The notes beneath the pieces are model-generated. The model was not told the DNA's origin. It did not search any database and saw nothing but the letters and a program-made list of their open reading frames with translations. Below are positions 23,804 to 32,573 of a stretch of 50,330 nt of DNA, one piece after another. A program made the position numbers and the translations under genes. The stretch comes from Novosphingobium piscinae. Lineage in GTDB: Bacteria; Pseudomonadota; Alphaproteobacteria; Sphingomonadales; Sphingomonadaceae. Each line of letters begins with the position of its first letter. Positions within the stretch are counted from its first letter, which is position 1. The stretch covers positions 1-50,330 of the forward strand of contig NZ_JACLAX010000020.1 of assembly GCF_014230355.1 (NCBI RefSeq). Reading direction: 5' to 3'.

Positions 23804-25105
23804 ATGTCCGCTCTTGAATTTTCTGCTGCCACTGCTGCCAATCACGCACCGCTGGTCCAGCGCGCCGACGGCATTTTCGCTGCGATCGGCTCAGGACCGG
23901 GTATCCTCCTGGCCGATCGGACCGAGGCCGGACGGGCCCACGTGCGGCTCACGCGCGGTCCGCGCCCGGCGCTTCGGCGCACCGAATCGGGGATCGAGCT
24001 CGACTATGTCGACGGGGCCAGCGAAACAACGCTCGCTGCCCTGCTCGCCGCTGCCAGCCCCGCCGGCCTGCCGATCGCCGCCGATACCGAGAGCCTCTCG
24101 GTCCTGGCCCTGGCCGAGCGCCTTGCGGCCAGCGACATTCCGGTCCTGATCAACGGGCCGACCGGCACCGGCAAGGAGGTGCTGTCGCGCTTCATCCATA
24201 CCCGCAGCCCGCGCCGCGACGGCCCGTTCATCGCGGTCAACTGCGCCGCCATGCCCGAGGCCATGCTGGAAGCGCTGCTGTTCGGCCACCAGAAGGGCGC
24301 CTTCACCGGCGCCACCGGTGCATCGGAGGGTTTCTTCCGCGCAGCTGACGGCGGCACCCTGCTGCTCGACGAGATCGCCGAGATGCCGCTGTCGCTCCAG
24401 GCCAAGCTGCTGCGCGCGCTGCAGGAGGGCGAGGTCGTGCCGATCGGGGCCACCCAGCCGATCAAGGTCGACGTCCGGATCATCGCCTGCGCCAACCGCG
24501 ACCTGCCGCTCGAAGTTCAGGAGGGCCGGTTCCGCGCCGACCTGTTCTATCGGCTCAACGTCTTCCCGCTGGCCCTGCTGCCGCTGCGCGAGCGCGGCGA
24601 GGACATCGCCCCGCTGGCCTTCGCCCTGCTGCTGCGCCACGCCGCGGCCGGGCAGCCGGTGCCCTGGCTGTCGGAAGCCGCGCTGACCCTGCTGAAGGCC
24701 CATTCCTGGCCGGGCAACGTCCGCGAGCTCGAGAACGTCATGCGCCGCGCCCTGCTGCTGGCCGGTCAGGCCGACGAGATCGCACCCCATCACATCCACT
24801 TCGACGGGATCGCCCGGCTGGTCGAGGCCGGCGCTGTCGCCGGCGGCGGCCTTGCGGCTGCTCCCGCAGGTGGCCTGCCCGCCGGCTCGATTCCAGTCCC
24901 CGTCCCCGGAGCCGGCGGGCGCACCCTTTCGAACATTGTCCAGATGCACGAGGCCCGCGCGATCATGCAGGCGCTCGCCGATTGTGGCGGCAGCCGGGTC
25001 GCGGCGGCGCGGCGGCTCGGCATCTCGGAACGCACCCTGCGCTATCGGCTGGCCTCGTTCCGCGACGCCGGGCTTGAAGTGGCCGCGGCAGGCGCCCGGC
25101 GATGA
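23804..25105 (+). CDS. Sigma-54-dependent flagellar activator (FlbD/FleQ-like)
   Basis: This is a bacterial enhancer-binding protein. The N-terminal 100 residues are not a recognisable receiver domain. The AAA+ domain (about 100-330) has Walker A GPTGTGKE (Lys124), the sigma-54 contact loop GAFTGA (165-170), Walker [13 protein letters not shown] and an Arg-finger region [11 protein letters not shown] Fis-type helix-turn-helix ends it ([20 protein letters not shown]). I chose ATG 23804; an upstream TTG at 23744 is less likely. It is 433 residues and overlaps fliE, heading the fli operon. It most likely activates the sigma-54 promoters in this window. Confidence 0.9.
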   Translation: MSALEFSAATAANHAPLVQRADGIFAAIGSGPGILLADRTEAGRAHVRLTRGPRPALRRTESGIELDYVDGASETTLAALLAAASPAGLPIAADTESLSVLALAERLAASDIPVLINGPTGTGKEVLSRFIHTRSPRRDGPFIAVNCAAMPEAMLEALLFGHQKGAFTGATGASEGFFRAADGGTLLLDEIAEMPLSLQAKLLRALQEGEVVPIGATQPIKVDVRIIACANRDLPLEVQEGRFRADLFYRLNVFPLALLPLRERGEDIAPLAFALLLRHAAAGQPVPWLSEAALTLLKAHSWPGNVRELENVMRRALLLAGQADEIAPHHIHFDGIARLVEAGAVAGGGLAAAPAGGLPAGSIPVPVPGAGGRTLSNIVQMHEARAIMQALADCGGSRVAAARRLGISERTLRYRLASFRDAGLEVAAAGARR

Positions 25106-25461
25106 GCGGGATCAACGGCATCGGCGGGGCGGGGGGTCTCCAGCAGATCCTCGCCATGCGCCAGCAGATCATCGATCGCTCGAACCTGCTCCAGCAGGTC
25201 AAGGATGCCGCTCCGGCCGCCCAGCCCGCCGAGGGCCAGGGCGACGGTTTCGCCGGGGCGCTCAAGGATGCGCTCGACGGGGTGAGCGCCACGCAGCGCA
25301 AGGCCTCGGAGCTCTCGGCCGCCTATGAACGCGGCGAGGAAACGGATGTCGCCAAGGTGATGCTCGCCCGGCAGGAATCGAGCGTGGCCTTCGAAGCGAC
25401 GCTGCAGGTGCGCAATCGCCTGCTGTCCGCCTACCAGGACATCATGCGGATGGGGGTCTGA
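25102..25461 (+). CDS. fliE: Flagellar hook-basal body complex protein FliE
   Basis: FliE joins the MS-ring to the rod and is needed early in export. The 119-residue protein has the usual disordered N-terminus. Its conserved C-terminal half includes [20 protein letters not shown] and, later, [20 protein letters not shown]. It overlaps the activator gene by four bases and fliF begins three bases after its stop. Confidence 0.93.
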   Translation: MSGINGIGGAGGLQQILAMRQQIIDRSNLLQQVKDAAPAAQPAEGQGDGFAGALKDALDGVSATQRKASELSAAYERGEETDVAKVMLARQESSVAFEATLQVRNRLLSAYQDIMRMGV

Positions 25462-25464
25462 TAG

Positions 25465-27126
25465 ATGGCCGATCTCGTTGCTGCCGGTGAAGCCCAGCTT
25501 CCCGCCCCGTCACTGCTGGCGCCGCTGACCGATCCGACCGGCGGCCCGATCCTCACGCGCGTCGGCAGCTTCGTCAAACAGCCACCGGTGCGCCGCGTGC
25601 TGCCGGTGTTTGGCGGCGTCGCCGGGATCGGTCTGGCCGCACTGGCCTGGGCCACCCTGGCCCCGCAGGCCCAGCGCACCCTCTATTCCGAGCTCGACGA
25701 CGGCGAACGCGCCAAAGTCGTCGCCACGCTCGACAAGGCCGGCATCGCCTATCGCATCGACAACCAGACCGGCTCGCTCACCGTGGGCGAGGACGATCTC
25801 TATAAAGCCAAGATGCTGGTCGCCTCGGACGGCGCCCTTGCCGCCCCGGACGACGCCGCCGGGATCGACAAGATGCCGCTCGGCGCCAGCCGCGCGGTGG
25901 AGGGCGATCGCCTGCGCGCCGCGCGCGAGCACGATCTGACGCTCTCGATCATGGAGATCGACGGGGTTGAGGCCGTGCGCGTCCATCTCGCCGAGGCCGA
26001 GAAGTCGGTCTTCGTGCGCGACAACGTCCCGCCCACCGCCTCGGTCATGGTCCGCCTCGCCCGCGGCCGCCGGCTCTCCGACAGCCAGGTCGCCGCGATC
26101 GTCAACCTTGTCGCCGGCTCGGTCCCGGGGCTCAGCCCGGACGCGGTGCGCGTGGTCGACCAGCACGGCCAGCTCCTGACCGAGAAGGCCGATGGCAATT
26201 CCGAACGGCTCGAACTGCAGGGCCGGCTCGAGGACAAGCTGCGCATGCAGCTTGACCAGCTGCTGACCCCGATGGTCGGCGCCGGCAACTTCTCGAGCGA
26301 GGTCCAGGTCGATCTCGACATGGACCAGGTCACCTCCGCGCGCGAGTCCTATGACAAGCAGGGCGTGCTGCGCACCGAGACCCAGCAGCAGTCGCAGACC
26401 TCGGGTGCGGCACCGGCCGCCGGGGTGCCCGGCGTCACCGCCAATACCCCGCCGCCCGCGCCGATCGCCTCTCCGGGGGCGCCGCAAGGCACCCCGACCG
26501 CGGCGGCTACCCCGGGCGCAGCGCCGACCAATGGCGAATCGAGTGCGACGCGCACCTATGAACTGGGCCGCGAGGTTTCGGTCGCCAATGGCAGCCCGGG
26601 CAAGATCAAGCGCTTGTCCGTGGCCGTCGCGCTGAGCGCGAGCGCGCTCAAGAAGGCCAAGCCGCAGGACATCGAGCAGATGAAACAGCTGATCAGCGCC
26701 GCGGTCGGCGCCGATGCGGCGCGCGGCGATCAGGTCGCGGTCGTGCTGCGGCCGTTCGATGCCCCGGTGGTGGAAGCCATCCCGATGTGGCAACAGCCGT
26801 GGTTCCAGAGCTATGTCCGCTATGGCCTGGCCCTGCTTGGCGTGCTGCTGGTGCTGCTGCTGGGCGTGCGTCCGCTGATCAAGGCACTCAAGCGCGATCC
26901 CGCCAGTGCCACTGCCCGCAATGAAGAGACCGAGGCCGAGCCCGGCGAGGAAAGCGAGGGCGAAAGCCGCACCGCTGGCCGCACCCTGCCGCCACCGGTC
27001 AGTCCCGAGGCGCTGGTTGAACAGGTCAGCCTGGCCCAGCGCATTGCCGCCGAACGCCCCGAGGACGCCGTGCTCGCCCTGCGCGAGATGCTGTCGCAAA
27101 CCCCTGAACCGGAACCTGCCGCATGA
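25465..27126 (+). CDS. fliF: Flagellar MS-ring protein FliF
   Basis: FliF forms the MS-ring in the inner membrane. The 553-residue protein has an N-terminal membrane segment (about 47-67), ring-building domains (LYSELDDGERAKVVATLDKA; VRVHLAEAEKSVF) and a Pro/Ala/Gly-rich insertion at about 310-355. The C-terminal membrane segment is LALLGVLLVLLLGV at about 455-470. An acidic tail with the FliG-binding end follows (PEDAVLALREML). It overlaps fliG by four bases. Confidence 0.96.
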   Translation: MADLVAAGEAQLPAPSLLAPLTDPTGGPILTRVGSFVKQPPVRRVLPVFGGVAGIGLAALAWATLAPQAQRTLYSELDDGERAKVVATLDKAGIAYRIDNQTGSLTVGEDDLYKAKMLVASDGALAAPDDAAGIDKMPLGASRAVEGDRLRAAREHDLTLSIMEIDGVEAVRVHLAEAEKSVFVRDNVPPTASVMVRLARGRRLSDSQVAAIVNLVAGSVPGLSPDAVRVVDQHGQLLTEKADGNSERLELQGRLEDKLRMQLDQLLTPMVGAGNFSSEVQVDLDMDQVTSARESYDKQGVLRTETQQQSQTSGAAPAAGVPGVTANTPPPAPIASPGAPQGTPTAAATPGAAPTNGESSATRTYELGREVSVANGSPGKIKRLSVAVALSASALKKAKPQDIEQMKQLISAAVGADAARGDQVAVVLRPFDAPVVEAIPMWQQPWFQSYVRYGLALLGVLLVLLLGVRPLIKALKRDPASATARNEETEAEPGEESEGESRTAGRTLPPPVSPEALVEQVSLAQRIAAERPEDAVLALREMLSQTPEPEPAA

Positions 27127-28148
27127 ACGCCGTGACCACGCTCGATCCGGACAGCCTGAGCGAGGCCGATCGCGCCGCCGTGATGGTGATGCTGCTCGAC
27201 GAGAAACAGGCGGCGCAGATCCTGTCGCGGCTCGAGCCGGCCGAACTGCGGCTGCTGGGCGAGAAGATGTGCGCGCTGGGCGAGATCGCGCCCGAGGTGA
27301 TCGCCAATGCCATCGCCTCGTTCGTCGACAAGACCGAGCGGCTCGGGCTCAAGGCCCATGACCGGCTCGGCCAGGTGCGGTCGTTGATGACCCGCGCCGT
27401 GGGCGGGGTGAAGGCCGACAACCTGATGCAGCGGATCCTGCCGCCCGACCACAAGCCGCCGAGCCCGCTCGAGCTGGCGCGCTGGCTCAATCCCGATGCC
27501 CTGGTGCCGCTTATCGCCGAGGAGCATCCCCAGGCGATCGCCGTGCTGCTGGTTCAGCTCGACCCCGAGGTCGCCGCCGAGGTGCTCCATGCGCTGCCGG
27601 CCGACAAGCAACCGCAGGTGGTTCACCGCATCGCCACCCTGGGCCCGGTCCAGCCCGAGGCGCTGACCATGCTGGAGGAGCTGCTGGGCCAGCGCATCCG
27701 CGAGGCCCACGGCAGCGCCCCGCTGACCATGGGCGGCCCGCGCGAGGCGGCCGAGATCATCAATTCGGCCGGCAAGGCGGTCGAGAAGCGCGTGATGCCG
27801 GAGATCACCAAGCTCGACAAGAACCTCGCCAAGCAGATCGAGAGCGAGATGTTCAAGTTCGAGCACCTCTTCGTGCTCGATGCCCAGGCCATGGGCGCAC
27901 TGCTGCGCGAGGTCGAGAGCGACACCCTGATCGATGCGCTGAAGGGCATTGCCGAGGACCAGCGCACCGTGTTCTTCAAGGCCATGTCGAGCCGCGCCGC
28001 CGACGGCATCAAGGACGAGATCGCGAACCGCGGTCGCCTCAAGATGGCCGACGTGATCGCCGCGCAGAAGGCGATCGTCGCGGTCGCCCGCCGTCTGGCT
28101 GCCGAGGGCACGATCGTGTTCGGCCAGGGCGACGACGACTATGTCTAG
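27123..28148 (+). CDS. fliG: Flagellar motor switch protein FliG
   Basis: FliG is the rotor protein that meets the stator. The 341-residue protein has the N-terminal domain that binds FliF (AAVMVMLLDEKQAAQILSRL) and a middle ARM domain (EEHPQAIAVLLVQLDPEVAA). The C-terminal torque helix has charged residues (QRTVFFKAMSSRAADGIKDE). It overlaps fliF and the fliH gene. Confidence 0.96.
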   Translation: MNAVTTLDPDSLSEADRAAVMVMLLDEKQAAQILSRLEPAELRLLGEKMCALGEIAPEVIANAIASFVDKTERLGLKAHDRLGQVRSLMTRAVGGVKADNLMQRILPPDHKPPSPLELARWLNPDALVPLIAEEHPQAIAVLLVQLDPEVAAEVLHALPADKQPQVVHRIATLGPVQPEALTMLEELLGQRIREAHGSAPLTMGGPREAAEIINSAGKAVEKRVMPEITKLDKNLAKQIESEMFKFEHLFVLDAQAMGALLREVESDTLIDALKGIAEDQRTVFFKAMSSRAADGIKDEIANRGRLKMADVIAAQKAIVAVARRLAAEGTIVFGQGDDDYV

Positions 28149-28725
28149 CCTTGCCGCGCTCACCGGGGCGCCGGCCGAGGACGGGTTCCGCCAGGACAGC
28201 CGCTTCGCCCCGGCCCTCGCCGCGCCCGCGGCCGCGCCGGCCCCGGTCGAGAGCGAGGACCCGGTCGCGCTGGCCTGGGCCGAAGGCTATGCCAAGGGCG
28301 CGGAAGACGCGATGGCCCAGGCCGCCGAGCAGATGGCCGCCGAAGCCGAGGCCCGCGCCGCGCTGGAATTCTCTTTCGCCCGCTTCGACGCCGAACTGGC
28401 CGAGGCGCTGCGCCAACGCCTTCAGGACACGGTGATGGCGCTGTGCGAGGCGACGCTGGTGCCCTATGCCCATGATCACGCAGCGCTCACCGCGCGGGTC
28501 GAGCGCGCCGTGGCCATGCTCGCCCGCGCCGACGACGAGCGCGTCATCCGGCTCCATCCCGAGGATCTCGCACTGATCGAGACGCGGCTGCCGCAGGACT
28601 GGAAATTCACCCCCGATCCCGCGCTCGAACGCGGGGCGCTGCGGGTCGAGACCCAGAATGGCGGGGTCGAGGACGGCCCGGCGCAGTGGCGCCGCGCCCT
28701 GGCCGAGGCCTTCCACGCATGCTGA
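28141..28725 (+). CDS. fliH: FliH-like flagellar ATPase regulator
   Basis: FliH controls the FliI ATPase and takes it to the export gate. The 194-residue protein has an acidic, Ala/Pro-rich start. A helical stretch with small-residue repeats follows (EGYAKGAEDAMAQAAEQMAA) and a C-terminal globular region (RLHPEDLALIETRLPQDW, then GALRVETQNGGVEDG). Position between fliG and fliI, overlap with both, and size support the call; the sequence itself is diverged. Confidence 0.8.
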   Translation: MSSLAALTGAPAEDGFRQDSRFAPALAAPAAAPAPVESEDPVALAWAEGYAKGAEDAMAQAAEQMAAEAEARAALEFSFARFDAELAEALRQRLQDTVMALCEATLVPYAHDHAALTARVERAVAMLARADDERVIRLHPEDLALIETRLPQDWKFTPDPALERGALRVETQNGGVEDGPAQWRRALAEAFHAC

Positions 28726-30047
28726 ACCTGTTCGAGCCGCTGCTTGACGAGCTGGCTGCCGCCCAGCCCGATTTCACCCCGCACCGCTACGGCGTGGTCG
28801 CCGCCTGCGACGGCGGGCTGATCGAGGTGGCGGGCCTGTCGGTACCGGTCGGCGCGCTATGCCGCGTGGCGCATGGCCGCGGCGAACCGCTGGCCGAGGT
28901 GATCGGCTTCCGCAACGGACGGACGCTGATGATGCTGCTGGGCGATACCGTCCTGCTGCGCCCCGGCTCGCGCGTGCGGCCCGAGGGCCATCCCGGCATG
29001 CTTCCGGTGGGCGAGGCTTTCCTCGGCCGCGCGGTCGACGGCGAGGGTCATCCGATCGACGGGCTGGGCCCGATCCATTTCCGCGACGAATGGCCGGCCG
29101 GCGGGATCCGCACCGGTGCGCTCGACCGCGCCCCGGTGCGCGAGCGCTTCGACACCGGGGTGCGCGCGCTCAACGCGCTGACCACGTTCGGGGTGGGCCA
29201 GCGGATCGGCGTGATGGCCGGCTCGGGGGTGGGCAAGTCGGTCCTGCTCGACATGATCGCCACCGGCGCCGAGGCCGAGATCGTCGTGGTCGGGCTGATC
29301 GGCGAGCGCGCGCGCGAGGTCTCCGACTTCGTCGAGCGCCACATGGCCGGGGAGAAGCGCGAACGCACCGTGGTGGTCGCGGTCCCGGCCGACCATGCCC
29401 CCAACCTGCGCATCCGCGGCGCCATGCTGGCGACCTCGATCGCCGAGCATTTCCGGGCGACCGGCAAGCGCGTGCTGCTGATCATGGACAGCCTGACCCG
29501 CGTCGCCCATGCCGGGCGCGAGATCGCGCTGCTGCTGGGCGAACCCGGCGCGGCGCGCGGCTATCCGCCCTCCGCCCTGGCCACGATCACCAAGCTGGTC
29601 GAACGGGCCGGCAACTCGGCCGCCTCGGGCGGCTCGATCACCGGGCTCTACACCGTGCTCGCCGATGGCGACAACCAGGACGATCCGGTAGTCGATACCG
29701 CCCGGTCGATCCTGGATGGCCACGTCGTGCTGTCGCGCGATCTGGCGCAGCGCGGGCAATATCCGGCGATCGACATCGCCGCCTCGCTGTCGCGCGTGAT
29801 GAGCGACATCACCGAACCCGGCCATGCCCGCATGGCGCGCACCTTCCGCGCGCTGGTGGCCAGCTATGAGGCCAATCGCGACCTCGTGCTGATGGGCGCC
29901 TACCGCGCCGGGGCCGACCCGCTGCTCGACCGCGCGATCGCCATGCAGGAGCCGATGAAAGCCTTCCTCGGCCAGGCCCAGCGCGAGGTCGTGCCGCTGG
30001 ACCAGAGCATCGCCCAGCTTGCCGCGCTGATCGGCGATGCCGGCTGA
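28719..30047 (+). CDS. fliI: Flagellar export ATPase FliI
   Basis: FliI is the cytoplasmic ATPase of the flagellar type III secretion system. The start at ATG 28719 overlaps fliH by seven bases and gives 442 residues. Walker A is GSGVGKS at 168-174 (Lys173). The Walker B region is VLLIMDSLTRVAHAGRE, and the family motif GEPGAARGYPPSAL follows. The EREVSDFVE-type region of this ATPase family appears as GERAREVSDFVERH. Confidence 0.96.
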   Translation: MLNLFEPLLDELAAAQPDFTPHRYGVVAACDGGLIEVAGLSVPVGALCRVAHGRGEPLAEVIGFRNGRTLMMLLGDTVLLRPGSRVRPEGHPGMLPVGEAFLGRAVDGEGHPIDGLGPIHFRDEWPAGGIRTGALDRAPVRERFDTGVRALNALTTFGVGQRIGVMAGSGVGKSVLLDMIATGAEAEIVVVGLIGERAREVSDFVERHMAGEKRERTVVVAVPADHAPNLRIRGAMLATSIAEHFRATGKRVLLIMDSLTRVAHAGREIALLLGEPGAARGYPPSALATITKLVERAGNSAASGGSITGLYTVLADGDNQDDPVVDTARSILDGHVVLSRDLAQRGQYPAIDIAASLSRVMSDITEPGHARMARTFRALVASYEANRDLVLMGAYRAGADPLLDRAIAMQEPMKAFLGQAQREVVPLDQSIAQLAALIGDAG

Positions 30048-30462
30048 CCGCAAGCGCCTGGCGCGGTTGCAGCGGCTCGAGAAGGTCCGCGCGATCGCCA
30101 AGCAGACCGCCGCCGCCGAAGCCGCCCAGGCCGAGGGGACGCTGGCCCAGCTGCTGGCCCTGGCCGACCGCACCGGCCAGCTCGAAAGCGACTATGCCGC
30201 CCGCCGCGACATGACCGACGGCCAGGCCCTGCGCCTGATGACCAGCTTCCGCGAGGGGCTCGCCGGAGTTGCGCGCAGCACCGTGGCCGATGCCGAACGT
30301 GCCCGCGGGATCGCCGACACCAAGCTGCTCAAGCTGTCCGAGGCCGAGCGCCGCCGCCAGGCCGTGGAAGACCGCGCCCGGGCCGAGGCCAAGGCGCTGG
30401 CGAGCCAGGGCGAGCAGGCCCCGCTCACCGCGCGCAAGCAACTTGGCACGGAGCTTGAATAG
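30037..30462 (+). CDS. fliJ: FliJ-like export chaperone
   Basis: FliJ is a coiled-coil stalk protein that couples FliI to FlhA. The 141-residue product is almost entirely charged helix with heptad spacing (RLARLQRLEKVRAIAKQTAA; LKLSEAERRRQAVEDRARAE). It overlaps fliI by 11 bases, the usual order. Primary sequence is poorly conserved in this family, so the call rests on size, coiled coil and position. FlhA itself is not encoded in the window. Confidence 0.8.
   Translation: MPADRKRLARLQRLEKVRAIAKQTAAAEAAQAEGTLAQLLALADRTGQLESDYAARRDMTDGQALRLMTSFREGLAGVARSTVADAERARGIADTKLLKLSEAERRRQAVEDRARAEAKALASQGEQAPLTARKQLGTELE
30444..30458 (+). promoter_or_regulatory. fliK: Imperfect sigma-54 site upstream of fliK
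   Basis: TGGCACGGAGCTTGA inside the 3' end of fliJ matches 14 of 15 TGGCACG-N4-TTGC positions, with A in place of the -12 C. It lies 38 bases upstream of the fliK ATG. The -12 change makes it doubtful. Confidence 0.35.
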
Positions 30463-30495
30463 CAGATCGCAGACACTCTCTGGGGACCTGCCGCC

Positions 30496-31920
30496 ATGAT
30501 CCAGCCTGCCGCACCTTCCGTTGTCAGCGCCACGGTCGCGCTCGCCGGTTCGCCGGCCGACAACGGGGCCGGCACCCCGGAAACCGGGAGCTTTGCCGAG
30601 CTGCTGGCCACCGCGCCCGGCACCGCCCCGACGGCTCCCGCCGTCGCCAGCTCCGGATCGGTGCCCGCGCTCCCGCTCGAAAGCGATGCCGAACTGGTCG
30701 GCGCCCAGCCAATCCTTGCCGCCCCCCTGCCGCTGGCCGGCAAGATCTTGCCGGGTCTGTTGCCGGGTACCCTGCCCGAGAGCCTGCCGGCGGCGCCTAC
30801 CGCCCCCGGCGAAGCCACCCCGACCGCCCCTGACGCGGCCACCGAGGCGGCGCAGGCCGTTCCCACCCTGCTCGCGGCGTTGCGCGCGCTGCGCCTGCCC
30901 CAAGCCGAGATGCCGGGCGCGAAGCCGGCGGCGGGTCTGGCTGCGGACGGGGCCTCTGGCGAGCCCGGCGATGCCACCAGCGAGGATGGCGCCCCGGTGC
31001 TGATCGCCAGCGTGACCACGACCAGCCTGAGCCTCGTCGCGGCCTCGCCCGAGACCATGCCCGAAACCGCCCCCGCCGCCACCGCGACCCCGTCTGGCCT
31101 CTCGCCGCTGATTGAGGCCCAGCTGCTCGGCCGGCCCCTGCCGCTGCGCGAGGCCCTGCCGGGCGCGGCTGCCGCCGCCGCGACGCCGGCCCAGCCGCAG
31201 GACGCGGCGCTGGCGCTGCGGCTCGATCCGGCGCAGACCGATCCGGCCCAGGCCGCCGCGCTCACCTTCGAAGCTCCGGCCGCCCGCCCGGCCACGGGCC
31301 TGCGCCTGCGCCCCATGCTGTCGGCCGAGGGCGAGAGCCCGGCGGCCGGCCTGGCCGAGCCGGCCCTTGCACCCGATACCGCGAGCCTGCTCGGCAACCC
31401 GGCCCCGGCCCCCGGCGTCGTCCCGGCAGCGGGCGGTGCGAGCGGCCCGGTGCTGTCCGGGGCGCCCCAGCCGCGCGATTTCGCCGCCCTGATGGACCGC
31501 CTGATGACCGCGCGCGATGCGGCCCAGACCGGCCTACCCCAGACGGTCAACATCGGGCTCAACCACGCCGAGTTCGGCCCGATCTCGCTCAGCTTCCAGC
31601 AGGACCAGAACGGGCTCGCCGTCTCGGTCGCCAGCCCCGATCCGGACTTCGCCCGCGCGGTCCAGGCCGCGATCCCGGCCCCCGGCAGCGCCACGAGCGC
31701 GGACGGTGCGGGCCGGGACGGCAGCCCCTCCGGCCAGTCCACGCCGGGCTGGGCCGGCACCGGCCTCGCCCGCGGCGAGGCTTCGGCACAGGGCGGCGAG
31801 GCCGGCCAGCGGCAGGGCCGCGGCGCCCGCTTCGATGCGGCCGAGCAGGCCCCCGCCGCCAACCGCAGTCCTGCCCGCGATGCGGCCGATCCGGCCCGCC
31901 CGCGCGGCATCTTCGCCTGA
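30496..31920 (+). CDS. fliK: Flagellar hook-length control protein FliK
   Basis: FliK measures hook length and switches export to filament proteins. The 474-residue protein is mostly Ala/Pro-rich and disordered. The C-terminal switch domain is near residues 330-395 (DFAALMDRLMTARDAA; VNIGLNHAEFGPISLSFQQD; LAVSVASPDPDFARAVQAA). It ends in a Gly/Gln-rich tail. The weak central conservation is normal for FliK. Confidence 0.88.
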   Translation: MIQPAAPSVVSATVALAGSPADNGAGTPETGSFAELLATAPGTAPTAPAVASSGSVPALPLESDAELVGAQPILAAPLPLAGKILPGLLPGTLPESLPAAPTAPGEATPTAPDAATEAAQAVPTLLAALRALRLPQAEMPGAKPAAGLAADGASGEPGDATSEDGAPVLIASVTTTSLSLVAASPETMPETAPAATATPSGLSPLIEAQLLGRPLPLREALPGAAAAAATPAQPQDAALALRLDPAQTDPAQAAALTFEAPAARPATGLRLRPMLSAEGESPAAGLAEPALAPDTASLLGNPAPAPGVVPAAGGASGPVLSGAPQPRDFAALMDRLMTARDAAQTGLPQTVNIGLNHAEFGPISLSFQQDQNGLAVSVASPDPDFARAVQAAIPAPGSATSADGAGRDGSPSGQSTPGWAGTGLARGEASAQGGEAGQRQGRGARFDAAEQAPAANRSPARDAADPARPRGIFA

Positions 31921-31966
31921 TCATCCTGCGATCGCCCCATTCGACTGACTCCGGAGAGATCCAGCC

Positions 31967-32563
31967 ATGAGTTCTGACAAGGAAGAAAAGCCCAAGAAGA
32001 AGAAGAAGGGCGGCATGCTGATGAAGCTGCTGATCCCGGTCGTGCTGATCGCGGTGAGTGGCGGCGGCGTCTATGGTCTCGTCGTGGCCGGCGTGATCGG
32101 CGGCGGGCACGACAAGGAGGTCAAGGAAGACAACAACCCCAAGCTCGTCCGCAAGGGCGAGGAGGACCCCTACGCGCCCAAGAAGGAGGGCGAGAAGGAA
32201 GGCGAAGGCGGCGCTGCCGAAGTCGAGGGCGAGGGCGGCAGCGAGTACAAGACCAGCTACTTTACCTTCTCCGACGAGTTCACCTCGAACCTCAAGGAGT
32301 CGGATGCGCTGGTCCAGGTCGCGATCGCCTGCTCGACCCGCCGCGACGGGCGCGTGCTGATGTGGCTGAAGAAGCACGAGCTGGCGATCCGCTCGGCCAT
32401 GCTCAACGTGCTGGCCGACACCCCCGAGGAAGACATCGGCTCGCTGGCCGGCAAGGAGAAGCTGCAGAAGCGCCTGACCCAGGCGATCAACCAGGTCCTG
32501 ACCAAGGAAGAGGGCTTCGGCGGGGTCGACGAGGTCTATTTCAAGTCGTTCCTGGTCCAGTGA
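31967..32563 (+). CDS. fliL: Flagellar basal body-associated protein FliL
   Basis: FliL is a single-pass inner-membrane protein next to the stators. The 198-residue protein has a Lys-rich cytoplasmic N-terminus (KEEKPKKKKKGGM), a membrane segment (LLIPVVLIAVSGGGVYGLVV) and an acidic linker. The periplasmic FliL domain includes YFTFSDEFTSNL and, later, QKRLTQAINQVLTKEEGFGG. It begins the run fliL-fliM-fliN-fliO. Confidence 0.92.
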   Translation: MSSDKEEKPKKKKKGGMLMKLLIPVVLIAVSGGGVYGLVVAGVIGGGHDKEVKEDNNPKLVRKGEEDPYAPKKEGEKEGEGGAAEVEGEGGSEYKTSYFTFSDEFTSNLKESDALVQVAIACSTRRDGRVLMWLKKHELAIRSAMLNVLADTPEEDIGSLAGKEKLQKRLTQAINQVLTKEEGFGGVDEVYFKSFLVQ

Positions 32564-32573
32564 GGGATCCCCG

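Noticed and set aside
25510..27099. Open frame of 529 codons on the minus strand opposite fliF
   Set aside because: It mirrors the FliF reading frame and has no independent start signal or domain.
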